A stretch of DNA of 64,000 bases from Reddybacter sp041622675 (GTDB taxonomy: Bacteria; Pseudomonadota; Gammaproteobacteria; Pseudomonadales; Porticoccaceae). Each line of letters starts with the position of its first letter. Position 1 is the first letter of the stretch. Location of the stretch: the NCBI GenBank assembly GCA_041622675.1, contig JBFJYH010000003.1, forward strand, positions 1 through 64,000, written 5' to 3'. The notes under the pieces were generated by a model. That model searched no databases, had not been told where the DNA came from, and saw nothing but the letters and a program-made list of their open reading frames with translations. Positions 44,149 to 54,300 of this stretch are shown one piece after another. Made by a program: the position numbers and the translations under genes.

Positions 44149-44634
44149 TTAAGCGGCCTGTGCGCTTTTTTCTTTTTCCTTCTCCTTCGATCTATGTTCC
44201 AGCACCGTACCCGACTGGTTAATGGCAATAGTTTTTGGCTTCATTGCCTCGGGTATCTCACGCAGCAAATTGATGGTAAGTAAGCCATTGTTTAGGTCAG
44301 CATTGGTGACTTCAACATGCTCGGCTAGACTGAACTTATGTTCAAACGTCCGGTTGGCGATACCTAGGTGGAGATAATTACGTTTTTCATCGTCCTTGGT
44401 TTTTTCACCGCGAATGGTTAACGTATTGTTTTCCACGTTAATATCCAGCTCGCCTTGCTCAAAACCGGCTACGGCTACGGCTATGGCGTAATGGTTTTCG
44501 TCCAGCACCTCAATATTGTAGGGGGGGTAGCTGGAGCCGTGATCAGAACCACGCAGTGCCTTGTCGATCAGTGATCCCAGACGGTCATAGCCAATACTAC
44601 TACGGTAGAGTGGTGTTAAATCAATTGAGCTCAT
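44149..44634 (-). CDS. IbpA-type small heat-shock protein
   Basis: 161-residue Hsp20 of the IbpA/IbpB class: MSSIDLTPLYRSSIGYDRLGSLID at the N-end, the alpha-crystallin domain (PPYNIEVLDENHYAIAVAVAGFEQGELDI ... RTFEHKFSLAEHVEVTNADLNNGLLTINLLREIPEAMKPKTIAI) and a Lys/Glu-rich tail. A GGAGGA site 6 bases before ATG is held in a ROSE-like hairpin. First gene of the heat-shock operon. Confidence 0.95.
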   Translation of the reverse strand: MSSIDLTPLYRSSIGYDRLGSLIDKALRGSDHGSSYPPYNIEVLDENHYAIAVAVAGFEQGELDINVENNTLTIRGEKTKDDEKRNYLHLGIANRTFEHKFSLAEHVEVTNADLNNGLLTINLLREIPEAMKPKTIAINQSGTVLEHRSKEKEKEKSAQAA

Positions 44635-44637
44635 AAC

Positions 44638-44660
44638 AAATCCTCCATTTGAAGCAATTT
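44638..44660 (-). promoter_or_regulatory. ROSE-like RNA thermometer hairpin in the hsp20 leader
   Basis: In the mRNA, AAAUUGCUUC, loop AAAU, GGAGGAUUU. The ribosome site GGAGGA is paired, with the G-G and U-U mismatches opposite UUGCU that are the ROSE signature. A second small hairpin (GAGA-CATA-TCTC, 44696-44707) lies upstream. Matches the design of ibpA and rhizobial ROSE leaders. Confidence 0.6.
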
Positions 44661-44718
44661 AAAATAAAGTCAATAAAAGCCGAAATACTCCACTTGAGAC
44701 ATATCTCGACACTCCTTT

Positions 44719-44746
44719 AAATAAGATTTCTCTGTTTTATTTCAAG
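44719..44746 (-). promoter_or_regulatory. Sigma-32-like heat-shock promoter of the hsp20 operon
   Basis: On the minus strand CTTGAAA (44740-44746) is followed after 13 bases by TCTTATTT (44719-44726); these fit the sigma-32 -35 (CTTGAAA, perfect) and -10 (CCCCATNT, partial) with the usual spacing. The predicted transcript start is near 44712, giving a leader of about 78 bases. Confidence 0.62.
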
Positions 44747-44759
44747 GTGATTCTTAAAT

Positions 44760-45172
44760 AAAATTATTATAAAAATATGTTTTTTTAATTCTCAGGGTTG
44801 CTGCGCAACATTTTTGTATGTGGCGTCTCGGTTGATCTGTTTGTGTTGTTGATACTGGAGGTTAGTAAGGTATTGACTAAGCGCTTCTACAGCGCTAGAG
44901 CTCAAACAATTGGATGAAGAATTGGTGATATTAGCTTCGTCCTCTACGCGTGGTGACTAGCCTTTTGTTATTTCAGGACACCGCCGAGTTAGGGTTCTAA
45001 ACTCACTGGCGGTATGTTGCGGATTAAATGTTTTCCGTTTAAAAAACATCCCGGCCCAAGCTTAAAATGACCCGGAGCCCCAATACAGTGCCAGTTCAAC
45101 AACTGTAAAAGCACAGCTCAGTTATTTTCCAACGAGGTTGAGCAAAATATCTGCAAAAAGAGTTATATCACG
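44760..45172. other. Gene-poor stretch between the hsp20 operon and the hsdR relic
   Basis: About 410 bases without a convincing gene. The open frame preceding the relic runs back to 45071 without a clear family match, and nothing recognisable was found in the rest. It may contain further decayed restriction-modification DNA. Confidence 0.35.
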
Positions 45173-45432
45173 ATGACAATGATGACTGCTGTTAAAGAAA
45201 ATAAGCAGGGCCTGTATACGACGGTGAGTGAAGAGTTGGCACTAAGACAAAATTTCGAACCTAAGCAAGGTGCTCGTGATGAGATAAAGACAAATATCAA
45301 AGATTACCTATGGAATGAAAAAGCGGGTCTGCCCGAAAGCTTTGGCCGGATGAGGTCGATGAAAAAACAGAGGCTATATTTGGTTACTGTTTGATTTATA
45401 AGAAAAATTATCAAGACCATACTCATACTTAA
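45173..45432 (+). pseudogene. Decayed C-terminal fragment resembling type I restriction enzyme subunit R (HsdR)
   Basis: The frame from 45173 gives VSEELALRQNFEP and IKTNIKDYLWNEKAGLPESF; after a frame change near 45346 the other frame continues DEVDEKTEAIFGYC... to a TAA at 45430-45432. Together this reads like the HsdR C-terminal segment IKDFLW..TGLP....DEVDEKTEAIFGH. The motor and nuclease domains are absent and no hsdM or hsdS is near, so this is a relic. The family match is from memory and should be searched. Confidence 0.52.
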
Positions 45433-45570
45433 GCAATATGCAGTTCTTATTCATATACGAGATGATGTATTGAAAATACGGCTTTCTTTTTACCGCGTAA
45501 AGCTATTATTGACTGCAAAGACGAGCAGCTTAGATAAGAGGTAAATGCCGCTGCTTTACTTTGGCCGGTG

Positions 45571-47013
45571 TCATTTCTCGGTTGTGGGTGAAAGGGTCAG
45601 CACATCTTCCCCGGTCTCTTCGCGAATCACCTCTCGTTGTTGCTGTGCAGTAATTTCTTCGCTATGGCTACGTGTGCCGCCTACCCATAGGTCCATCATT
45701 TTTGCGGCCACTAAATCACCGCTGACGTTGATGGCGGTGCGGCTCATATCTAGAATTCGGTCTACCCCCATGATCAGAGCGATACCGGCAGCGGGAATAC
45801 CCACGGTGCTCAATACCATGGATAAAATAACAATGCCCACACCGGGTGTTGCCGGTGCGCCGATAGAGGCACCCACGGAGGTGAGTATAATTAAAGCCAT
45901 TCCGCCCAGACTAATATCAATGCCAAAGACCTGCGCCAGAAAAATGGCGGCAACGCCCTGGTAAAGCGCTGTGCCGTTCATGTTAATAGTGGCACCCAGC
46001 GGAATGATAAACTGGGCCACAGAGGGTCTTACCTTGAGTTTTTCCTCTGCTGTTTTAATTGACAGTGGCATCACAGCCGCGGAACTTGAGGTGGAAAACG
46101 CGAGCAACAACACTTCTTTTACATCGCTGATAAACGGCAGCGGCTTTTGCCTGGCAAAGACAAAAAGAATCACCAGGTAAACGCAGAACATTAGCAATAA
46201 GCCAAATAAAACAGTGCCGACATACACTGCCATACCTAGTAAAGCATCGAGGCCCAGTTTTGCGGTCAATTGGGCTAGTAATCCAAACACGGCCACTGGT
46301 GCCAGCAGCATCGCCCAGCGCACTACCGTCATACAGACTTCCTGTAGAGACCCCATCAGGTCGAGTAGTGGCTTGGCTTGCGCAGGCACCATCATTACTA
46401 ATGCGACACCCACGACCATGGCAAAAATAACCACCTGTAACATGTTGTTTTCGACCATCGAGCTCAGGGGATTGGATGGAAGTAGTGTGATGACTTTTTG
46501 CGGTAGCTCATGAAGATTAAGCACTTGTGCTGGCATATCGCTGAGTGCTGCAGGCGCACCCAGTGTAGCTTGTAGCGCCTGGCTGTCGATATAGGCACCA
46601 GGTTTGATAAGAGAGGCTACGATTAGACCAATAATAATGGCTAGTGCTGTGGTAACAATAAAATACAGCACTACGCGGAGCCCCATTTTACGCAGTTGCT
46701 CCAGATCCTCCGTTGCCGCCAGACCGCGGATGATGGAGGCGAATACCAGAGGTATGACGATCATTTGAATAAGGGCGAGAAACAGCTTGCCGGGAAAAGC
46801 CAGCCAATCGCTCGCGGTGGCGGCTGTCGCGGGGTCCACCCAGCCAACGCTGGGGCCAATAATAATTCCCAGGCTAATACCCAACACCATGCCGACCATC
46901 ACCTGCAGCCATAGGCGGCCACGAACCAGGGATTGCAGATAGGTGTTGAGGTATTTTAGAGAGCGGGGATAAAGCACGTCCAACGCGAGGATCTTTTCGG
47001 TTTTTCCCGCCAT
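45571..47013 (-). CDS. Dicarboxylate/amino-acid:cation symporter (DAACS family)
   Basis: 480 residues, eight transmembrane helices plus re-entrant loops. The signature STSSSAAVMPLSIKTAEE (serine-rich hairpin 1) and INMNGTALYQGVAAIFLAQ (TM7) identify the GltP/DctA/GltT group. It takes up C4-dicarboxylates or acidic amino acids with Na+ or H+; the C-terminal TSVGASIGAPATPGVGIVIL fits sodium-coupled members. No regulator adjacent. Fumarase and aconitase follow on the same strand, suggesting dicarboxylate use. Confidence 0.94.
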   Translation of the reverse strand: MAGKTEKILALDVLYPRSLKYLNTYLQSLVRGRLWLQVMVGMVLGISLGIIIGPSVGWVDPATAATASDWLAFPGKLFLALIQMIVIPLVFASIIRGLAATEDLEQLRKMGLRVVLYFIVTTALAIIIGLIVASLIKPGAYIDSQALQATLGAPAALSDMPAQVLNLHELPQKVITLLPSNPLSSMVENNMLQVVIFAMVVGVALVMMVPAQAKPLLDLMGSLQEVCMTVVRWAMLLAPVAVFGLLAQLTAKLGLDALLGMAVYVGTVLFGLLLMFCVYLVILFVFARQKPLPFISDVKEVLLLAFSTSSSAAVMPLSIKTAEEKLKVRPSVAQFIIPLGATINMNGTALYQGVAAIFLAQVFGIDISLGGMALIILTSVGASIGAPATPGVGIVILSMVLSTVGIPAAGIALIMGVDRILDMSRTAINVSGDLVAAKMMDLWVGGTRSHSEEITAQQQREVIREETGEDVLTLSPTTEK

Positions 47014-47117
47014 GATGCAAGTTCCTTTTTTGCAGAACGTAGTCTCATATAGCTTGCACGATCGAGCCGCCAGCTATCCTGTGTTGCAAAGGGCCCCACT
47101 AAATCAAAGAGCTTTGT

Positions 47118-48521
47118 TTAATTACCGGGACTCAACATTAGGGCAGGGTCGATGAGCGAGTCGACCTCATCCGCGGACAAAAAATTCAATTCCAGTATCG
47201 CGGCTTTGATACTGAGGTTTTTCTCTAAGGCCAACTTAGCCGCTGTTGCGGCCTTATCGTAGCCAATCACAGGTGATAGTGCTGTGACGAGCATCAACGA
47301 GCGATCAACATTGGTGGCTAATTGCTGCTCATTAGCTTGTAGCCCATGGATACAATTTTTGGCAAAGCTTTGCATGCCATCCGACAGTAAATTGAGAGAT
47401 TCGAGCAGATTATGAATGATAACCGGCTTAAACACATTGAGTTCCAAATGACCCTGGCTGCCCGCTAAACCAAGGGTCGTATCGTTGCCCATGACCTGAG
47501 CGGCAATCATCGTGAGTGCTTCGGTCTGGGTGGGATTGACCTTGCCCGGCATAATTGAGCTGCCCGGTTCGTTTGCCGGCAGAAGTAACTCGCTCAGTCC
47601 ACATCTTGGGCCGCTGCCCAGTAGGCGTAAATCGTTGGCGATTTTAAACAGCGCTGTTGCTAATAGACGCAAACGGCCGTGTAAATCAACCAGCGTATCA
47701 TGGGCGCTGCTAGCCATGAATTTATTGGGGGCGGAGCAAAAGTCGATACCGCTGAGTTGGCTGATTTTGTTGGCCACATCGACAGCCCAGGTTTTGGGGG
47801 TATTGAGACCGGTACCGACGGCGCTGCCACCGAGTGCAAGCATCTTTAAAGGGGCTTGCACGGCACGGATTTGGATGCGGGCATAATCTAGTTGGCTGAC
47901 GTAGCCGCTGAACTCTTGGCCCAAGGTAATGGGGGCGGCATCCATTAAATGGGTGCGCCCGATTTTGATCAGAGATTGAAATTCCAATGCCTTTTGTGCC
48001 AGCGCATCGTGTAATACATTGAGGGCAGGCAGTAATTTTTGCTGTAATTGTGACAGCGCGCTGACATGCATCACAGTGGGGAAGACATCGTTGGACGACT
48101 GGGAGCAATTGACGTGATCGTTTGGGTGGACAGGGTGCTTTGCGCCTCGGTCTGCACCCATGAGCTCATTCGCGCGATTTCCGATGACTTCATTAAAATT
48201 CATATTGGTCTGGGTGCCACTGCCGGTTTGCCACACCACCAACGGGAACTGTTGGTCATGTTGCCCGGCAATAATTTCATCGCAGGCCCGACAGATGGCA
48301 TCACAGAGGGGATCGGGCAGGGTGCCTAGATCCCGATTACATAAAGCGGCGGCTTTTTTAACCAGTGCGAAACTGCGAATAAATTCGCGGGGAAACCTCT
48401 GGTGGCCAATATTGAAATTTTCGAGGGCGCGCTGGGTTTGGGCCCCCCATAAGGCACTACGGGGTACATTGATTGTCCCCAGGCTATCGCTTTCCTGTCG
48501 TGAGTCCGTTGCGTCGGGCAC
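47118..48521 (-). CDS. fumC: Class II fumarate hydratase FumC
   Basis: 467-residue homotetrameric, oxygen-stable fumarase. GSSIMPGKVNPTQ (signature), SSNDVFPTVMH, GRTHLMDAAPITLGQE and TGSGTQTNMNFNEV are intact. GTG start 11 bases after the acnA stop, so fumC and acnA are probably co-transcribed; both are iron-limited/oxidative-stress versions of TCA enzymes in other gammaproteobacteria. Confidence 0.96.
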   Translation of the reverse strand: MPDATDSRQESDSLGTINVPRSALWGAQTQRALENFNIGHQRFPREFIRSFALVKKAAALCNRDLGTLPDPLCDAICRACDEIIAGQHDQQFPLVVWQTGSGTQTNMNFNEVIGNRANELMGADRGAKHPVHPNDHVNCSQSSNDVFPTVMHVSALSQLQQKLLPALNVLHDALAQKALEFQSLIKIGRTHLMDAAPITLGQEFSGYVSQLDYARIQIRAVQAPLKMLALGGSAVGTGLNTPKTWAVDVANKISQLSGIDFCSAPNKFMASSAHDTLVDLHGRLRLLATALFKIANDLRLLGSGPRCGLSELLLPANEPGSSIMPGKVNPTQTEALTMIAAQVMGNDTTLGLAGSQGHLELNVFKPVIIHNLLESLNLLSDGMQSFAKNCIHGLQANEQQLATNVDRSLMLVTALSPVIGYDKAATAAKLALEKNLSIKAAILELNFLSADEVDSLIDPALMLSPGN

Positions 48522-48532
48522 AGTTATCCGCC

Positions 48533-51187
48533 TTATTGAATTTGCTCGAGGACGTAATTCAAAATGCCGCCGGAGCGAAAATAATTCAGCTCATTGTCGG
48601 TGTCGATTCGGCAAAGTAAGGCGCATGTCGCCTGTTCTCCGTCGCTGCGGGTCACAGTGAGGGTAAGGTCTTTGCCGGGCTTGAGTGATTCAATGCCAGT
48701 AATGGAAATGATCTCGCTGCCATCGAGTTTGAGAGTTTTACGGTTATCCAGGCCCTGAAACTGTAAGGGTAGGACGCCCATGCCAATCAGGTTTGATCGA
48801 TGTATACGCTCAAAGCTTTCGGCGATGACCGCTTTTACGCCCAGTAATCGCGTGCCTTTGGCGGCCCAGTCCCGGCTTGAGCCGGTGCCGTACTCTTTGC
48901 CGGCAAATACGACCAGGGGTGTATCGCTCTGTTGGTAGCGCATCGCAGCGTCGTAGATAGGCAGGGGTTCGCCATCGGGCACCGCGCGGGTGAAGCCGCC
49001 CTCAATGCCGGGCACCATTTCATTTTTAATGCGCACATTGGCAAATGTGCCTCGCATCATCACCTCGTGGTTGCCGCGGCGCGATCCATAGGAGTTAAAG
49101 TCTTTAACGGCGACACCGTGTTCGCGAAGATACTGTCCTGCCGGGCTGTCGGCGGCGATCGAGCCGGCCGGTGAGATATGGTCGGTAGTGACTGAATCGC
49201 CAAACAGCGCGAGAATGCGTGCCCCGTCGATATTGACAGTGGCTTGGCGTGTCGCACTGAAAAAAGGCGGGTGTTGAATATAGGTGGAGGTGGCTGACCA
49301 CTGGTAGGTTTTATCATCTGGAATTTGAATATTTTGCCAAGTGGTGTCACCGCTAAATACGTCGGCATAGCGGCTCTGAAACATACTTGAGCTGACCTCT
49401 GCCACGGCGCTAGCTACCTCATTGTTACTGGGCCACAGGTCTTTCAGGTAAACGTTCTGGCCATCGGCGCCTTTGCCAATGGGGTCTGTGCTGAGATTAA
49501 TGCGTGTAGTGCCCGCCAAGGCAAAGGCAACCACCAAAGGCGGCGAGGCCAACCAGTTGGCGCGCACTTTGTTGTGGATGCGGCCCTCGAAATTGCGATT
49601 GCCCGATAGTACGGACGATACGGTTAAATTGCCGGCTTCAATGGCAGCTTCAATTTCCGCCGGCAGGGGGCCTGAGTTGCCAATGCAGGTAGTGCACCCA
49701 TAACCCACGAGATTAAACCCGAGCTGGTCAAGATAAGACTGTAGACCCGCTTTGATTAAATAATCAGTGACGACTTTGGAACCTGGTGCGAGGGAGGATT
49801 TAACCCAGGGTTTACGCTGTAAACCCAGATCGATGGCTTTTTTAGCCACAAGGCCGGCGGCCATCATTACGGCGGGGTTCGATGTGTTGGTGCAGGAGGT
49901 GATAGCGGCAATGACGACATCACCGTGATTGAGCTGGTAATCGGTGCCTGCTACGCTAATTCCGACCTCCTGATCTTGTTGGTCGGCAAGTACCTCTTCC
50001 ATTTTTTCGTGTAGTTGTGACAGCGCAACGCGATCTTGCGGCCGTTTGGGTCCTGCAAGGCTGGGTACGACCTGGCCGAGATCTAAGGCAAGGGCGCTGT
50101 TAAAAACAGGGTCCGGGGTATGACTGTCGCGCCATAAGCCCTGGGCTTTGGCGTAGGCCTCCACTAGCGCAATGGTGTTGCTGTCACGTCCGGTTAGATT
50201 CAGATAATTGAGTGTTTCCTGGTCAATAGTAAAAAAGCCGCAGGTCGCACCGTACTCGGGTGCCATATTGGCAATGGTTGCACGGTCTGCCAAAGGTAAA
50301 TAGTCCAGTCCATTGCCATAAAATTCGACAAATTTACCGACCACGCCATGGGCTCGCAACATTTCTACCACGGTCAGTACCAGGTCGGTTGCCGTTACCC
50401 CTTCATTCAATTTTCCCGAAAATTTGAAACCTACGACGTCCGGAATCAGCATGGTGACCGGCTGGCCGAGCATAGCCGCTTCAGCCTCGATGCCGCCCAC
50501 GCCCCAGCCCAATACGCCCAGGGCATTAATCATGGTGGTATGGCTGTCGGTGCCAACGAGTGTATCGGGGTAGGCAAATTGCTCGCCGTTGATCGAGTTT
50601 GTCCAGACCGACTTGGCGAGATACTCAAGATTGACTTGATGGCATATACCGGTTCCGGGGGGCACCACTCTGAAGTTATCGAAGGCGGTTTGCCCCCAGC
50701 GCAGAAATTCGTAGCGCTCTGCATTGCGCGCCATTTCCATAGCGACATTGTCTTCGTAGGCCGAAGGCTGGGCGAATTTGTCGACCATGACGGAGTGGTC
50801 AATAACCAGGTCAACGGGTGTCAGTGGGTTGATTAATGCAGGGTCTTTCTTTTGTGTAACGAGAGCATCGCGCATGGCTGCCAGGTCGACTACCCCCGGC
50901 ACGCCGGTAAAATCTTGCATCAATACGCGGGCTGGTCGAAAGGCAATTTCCCGCTCGGCCTCATTGGTTACTGTGTGGTTCGCCAGGGCGATAATGTCTT
51001 CCTGGGTAACGCTGGTGCCATCTTCACAGCGCAATAAATTTTCAAGAAGAACTTTTAGGGAGTTGGGAAGTTTCTCCAACTCAAGCAGACCTTCGTTAGC
51101 AAGTTTCTGTAGGCTAAAATAGTGGTATTGATCGTTGCCTACGCTGAGCTGCGCTTTGGTATTGAGACTATTGCTACTTTTGTGCAT
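48533..51187 (-). CDS. acnA: Aconitate hydratase A (AcnA)
   Basis: 884-residue monomeric aconitase with cluster cysteines in AITSCTNTSNP and GYGCTTCIGNSGPLP, and the swivel-domain GSSRDWAAKGT. The ATG at 51187 has GGGAG seven bases upstream and is chosen over a TTG eight codons earlier. Iron/oxidative-stress-resistant aconitase and possible RNA-binding regulator; upstream of fumC in one unit. Confidence 0.96.
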   Translation of the reverse strand: MHKSSNSLNTKAQLSVGNDQYHYFSLQKLANEGLLELEKLPNSLKVLLENLLRCEDGTSVTQEDIIALANHTVTNEAEREIAFRPARVLMQDFTGVPGVVDLAAMRDALVTQKKDPALINPLTPVDLVIDHSVMVDKFAQPSAYEDNVAMEMARNAERYEFLRWGQTAFDNFRVVPPGTGICHQVNLEYLAKSVWTNSINGEQFAYPDTLVGTDSHTTMINALGVLGWGVGGIEAEAAMLGQPVTMLIPDVVGFKFSGKLNEGVTATDLVLTVVEMLRAHGVVGKFVEFYGNGLDYLPLADRATIANMAPEYGATCGFFTIDQETLNYLNLTGRDSNTIALVEAYAKAQGLWRDSHTPDPVFNSALALDLGQVVPSLAGPKRPQDRVALSQLHEKMEEVLADQQDQEVGISVAGTDYQLNHGDVVIAAITSCTNTSNPAVMMAAGLVAKKAIDLGLQRKPWVKSSLAPGSKVVTDYLIKAGLQSYLDQLGFNLVGYGCTTCIGNSGPLPAEIEAAIEAGNLTVSSVLSGNRNFEGRIHNKVRANWLASPPLVVAFALAGTTRINLSTDPIGKGADGQNVYLKDLWPSNNEVASAVAEVSSSMFQSRYADVFSGDTTWQNIQIPDDKTYQWSATSTYIQHPPFFSATRQATVNIDGARILALFGDSVTTDHISPAGSIAADSPAGQYLREHGVAVKDFNSYGSRRGNHEVMMRGTFANVRIKNEMVPGIEGGFTRAVPDGEPLPIYDAAMRYQQSDTPLVVFAGKEYGTGSSRDWAAKGTRLLGVKAVIAESFERIHRSNLIGMGVLPLQFQGLDNRKTLKLDGSEIISITGIESLKPGKDLTLTVTRSDGEQATCALLCRIDTDNELNYFRSGGILNYVLEQIQ

Positions 51188-51342
51188 AAGAGACTCCCAG
51201 ATTTTTATCAAGTTAGCCAGTGCATGAGTGTGCAGGGTCGGACTCTATTTGAAACCTGTTATTCAAAGTGCAACGTATCACTAAGTCCAGTACCCCGCTA
51301 GCATGAATGACGGCCCTTAGGGTTTTATTGGCCGCGATTTAT

Positions 51343-54300
51343 TTAACGGTCGATGGTGTAGAGGATGTCTATGCCTGAATTCTCCCCACTTTCACCTTTC
51401 AACTGCCAATGTTTACTGAGTTGGTAGTGCACATTAAAGGTGTTGATCGCCTGTATAAGCCCGACCCCGTAGCCGATGTAAAGACGAGGTGTCAGGTGTC
51501 GGCCCATGACGAGAGAAGCCTGATCACCAGTGTCGTTGGAGTCAATGCGCATTTCGTCCATCCCAAAACGATTACCCAAACCGCGGGCGATGCGATCGCC
51601 GCCACTTAGGCCGAGCGCTAATGCCGCTTGGGCCATCATATTTCCATCTTCCGATGAAGCCCCTTCTATTGGACGCCCCAATAGAAGGTAGGACAAAGTG
51701 TCTGTTTCTCCCATCGCGGGATTGGAGAATAACTCTATCTGGGGTTTGTTGAGGTTGCCCCGCAGTTTAACACCGACGGTAACTTGGTTGATGTGGCGTA
51801 CGGCCCGCACATCTATACCGGGATTACTCGGTGGGCCACCACTAAAAATAAAACGCCCCTGCTCAATATCGAGGCGTTGGCCGTAGGCTCGATAGCGCCC
51901 TTCGGGAATTGTGATCTCGCCCTTCGCGCGAGTCGCTTGCCCCGGTTCTTCCTGCAGTAGCACACTGCCACCGAAGCGACCCTCAAAGCCGTAACCATAA
52001 AAATCAACATGGTCTCCCAGTGTCAGGCGGACATCACTGGTGATCGCCCATTTTTCAGTGGGCTGAGCTTCATCGCCCAAAATAATGGTGTCGCCAGAGA
52101 CTTGTGCAGCGCTCGTAATATCTTTCGGTTGCAGTCGAGCGTAGGGGATATGTACATCTCCGCTAACCCTCACCTTATGTTTTTGAACGCGAACCAATAG
52201 GTCGGGCGATACTCGTATTTGTGCTTCAGGAATCTGGGCTATCGTAAAGTCCTCCCCTTTAATGAAAAACTCAGTGGGCCAGCCACGATTTTTATTTAGC
52301 GCGGTTTTTCCTTCGACCACAAGATTGCCTTCACCGGAGCGTGCTTTGAGCTGGAAATTAATGTTTTCTACCGCACTGTTTTGGCTGAGCAGGCTCAGCT
52401 GGTCAACGGTGATTCCCAGGCGGGGAATGCGTAGTGAGCCATCGATAAGTTTGGCGCTGCCTTTCAAAGCAGGCTTGGCCAATGTGCCAGTGACGTTCAA
52501 ATCCACAGCGACTTGGCCGTGTAGATCTTGTATCTCGGGTATTAGGGCTTCGACCAGGCCGAGGTCATGGGCGCTAAGCTGAGCACTGGCTCGTAGCGCT
52601 TGGGTCGTAGAATCTAGCCCTAGTAATTGCGCGCCTGGCAACTCGGCCTCGAATTGCAACTGGTCGCCGTTGCTCATCGCCAATTTAGCGTTGCTCTGTA
52701 AGCCGTTTTCGTTCAGTAGAAAAGTCACGTTGCCGCCACGATAAGCCCACTGGTCGCGCTCGCCTTCGAGTATGGGGTAGTGCACCACCCCTTTCGGTAG
52801 CTCAAGGCTTGCTTGTCCCAAGAGTGTTTCGCCCTGAAGATTGAGAGTGGCCGAGGCTGCTAGCTTTCCGTCAACCTTTAGATCCTCGGGCAACCACTTG
52901 CTGAACAAGAGCAAAGAAAGCCGATCGATAGTCAATTTTGAATGCCAGCTTGAAGCCCGTCGTATCAATGAGGTGCAGAGTTTGGCGCCCTCGTTGTTTT
53001 GCCAGCAAAGGGTATCGGTAGAGAGTGCGTCGTGCTCAATATTTAAGAAACTGGGGCCCACGAGCTGCCAGTCGTTGAACAGCTTGCTTTGAATATCAGC
53101 GCGTTTGAGTTGTCCTTGCCAGCCCTTTTGGGTGGGTGTACCCGCAAACTCCAGTTGCATACTGGCCTGGTCCGCGACGGCATCAACCTTGAGGCGTTCA
53201 GTGCCGCCCTTGATCGTGAGTTTTTGTAGGGCTTGTCCTTTTAGTAACAGGGCTTGCGATGTGAGTTCGATCTTGGTGTCTTGCCAGTGCAACACATCGA
53301 CAGCAACTTGGCCTTCAATAGCGCCTATTTGGTAATCGGGCAGCGCTAAGTGGCGGCCTTTTAACGTGGCCTCGATGACTGGTGTTTCCCTGGAACCGGA
53401 CAGCGAGCCTTGCGCTTGTAGTTGTCCTTTAGCTTGGGGATAGAGCGCGCCGATATCCATAGCATTGATACGCCACTGCAGTGCTGATGATTCGCCTAAT
53501 GTCCCCTGAGCGCTGACGCGAGCTTTTCCCGATGAAAACTCCAACTGTGCAATATCCAAGTGCGCCATATCCAAGCCACTATCTTCGCCAGGTGTGCTAC
53601 CCCAGGTAAAGCGACTGCTCAACGAAACCGGGTAATCGCGTAACTGGCCATGGAGGTTTTTGATGTCAACATCCGCTATTAAACGCTCCTCATCTATACG
53701 GCCACTGCTAATGACTGTGCCGCTGAGCTGTCCCGGCCATTGGGGCGAAAGGCTAGCGGGGTTGAGGTTGGTGGTGTTGATCTCAGCGTCCCAGGTCAGG
53801 GCGGGTGACCAGTTAAGCTGGCCGACGGCTTTTATTTCGCCACCCAGGGCGGAGATATGGAGTGACTGGATCTCGAGCCCGCTAGGACTACCTTGCGCTC
53901 GTACCGACCAAGTCGAGTCAGGAATCTGCGGCCAAGGTTTGTCACTGCTCAGCTGTATTTTATAGTGCTCTAGGTTGCCCTCGATGGAAGCAGCGCCTTT
54001 CGCGCTGTCGAACCAGGGGGTTTCCTGCATTGGCCAGCGCAGATGTTGCCAGTTCAGGTTGAGTTTGATGTCGCCACCATTGGCACCGAGCAGCCATTGC
54101 CCCTGAATATTTAGCCGGGAGGCTAAGCGGGGGTCTTTGGGAGCCTTGTCGCGGGGGGCGTGAATGCTCAGGTTTTCTATTTCGAGGGTGTTGTTACCCA
54201 GTCGTTGCAGAGCAAATGTTGCCGCAAAGGAGCCGTGTGCTGGATTATCACCGTTCATGGTGCCAGAAAATATCGCCATTTCCAGGTCGCCTTGTGACTC

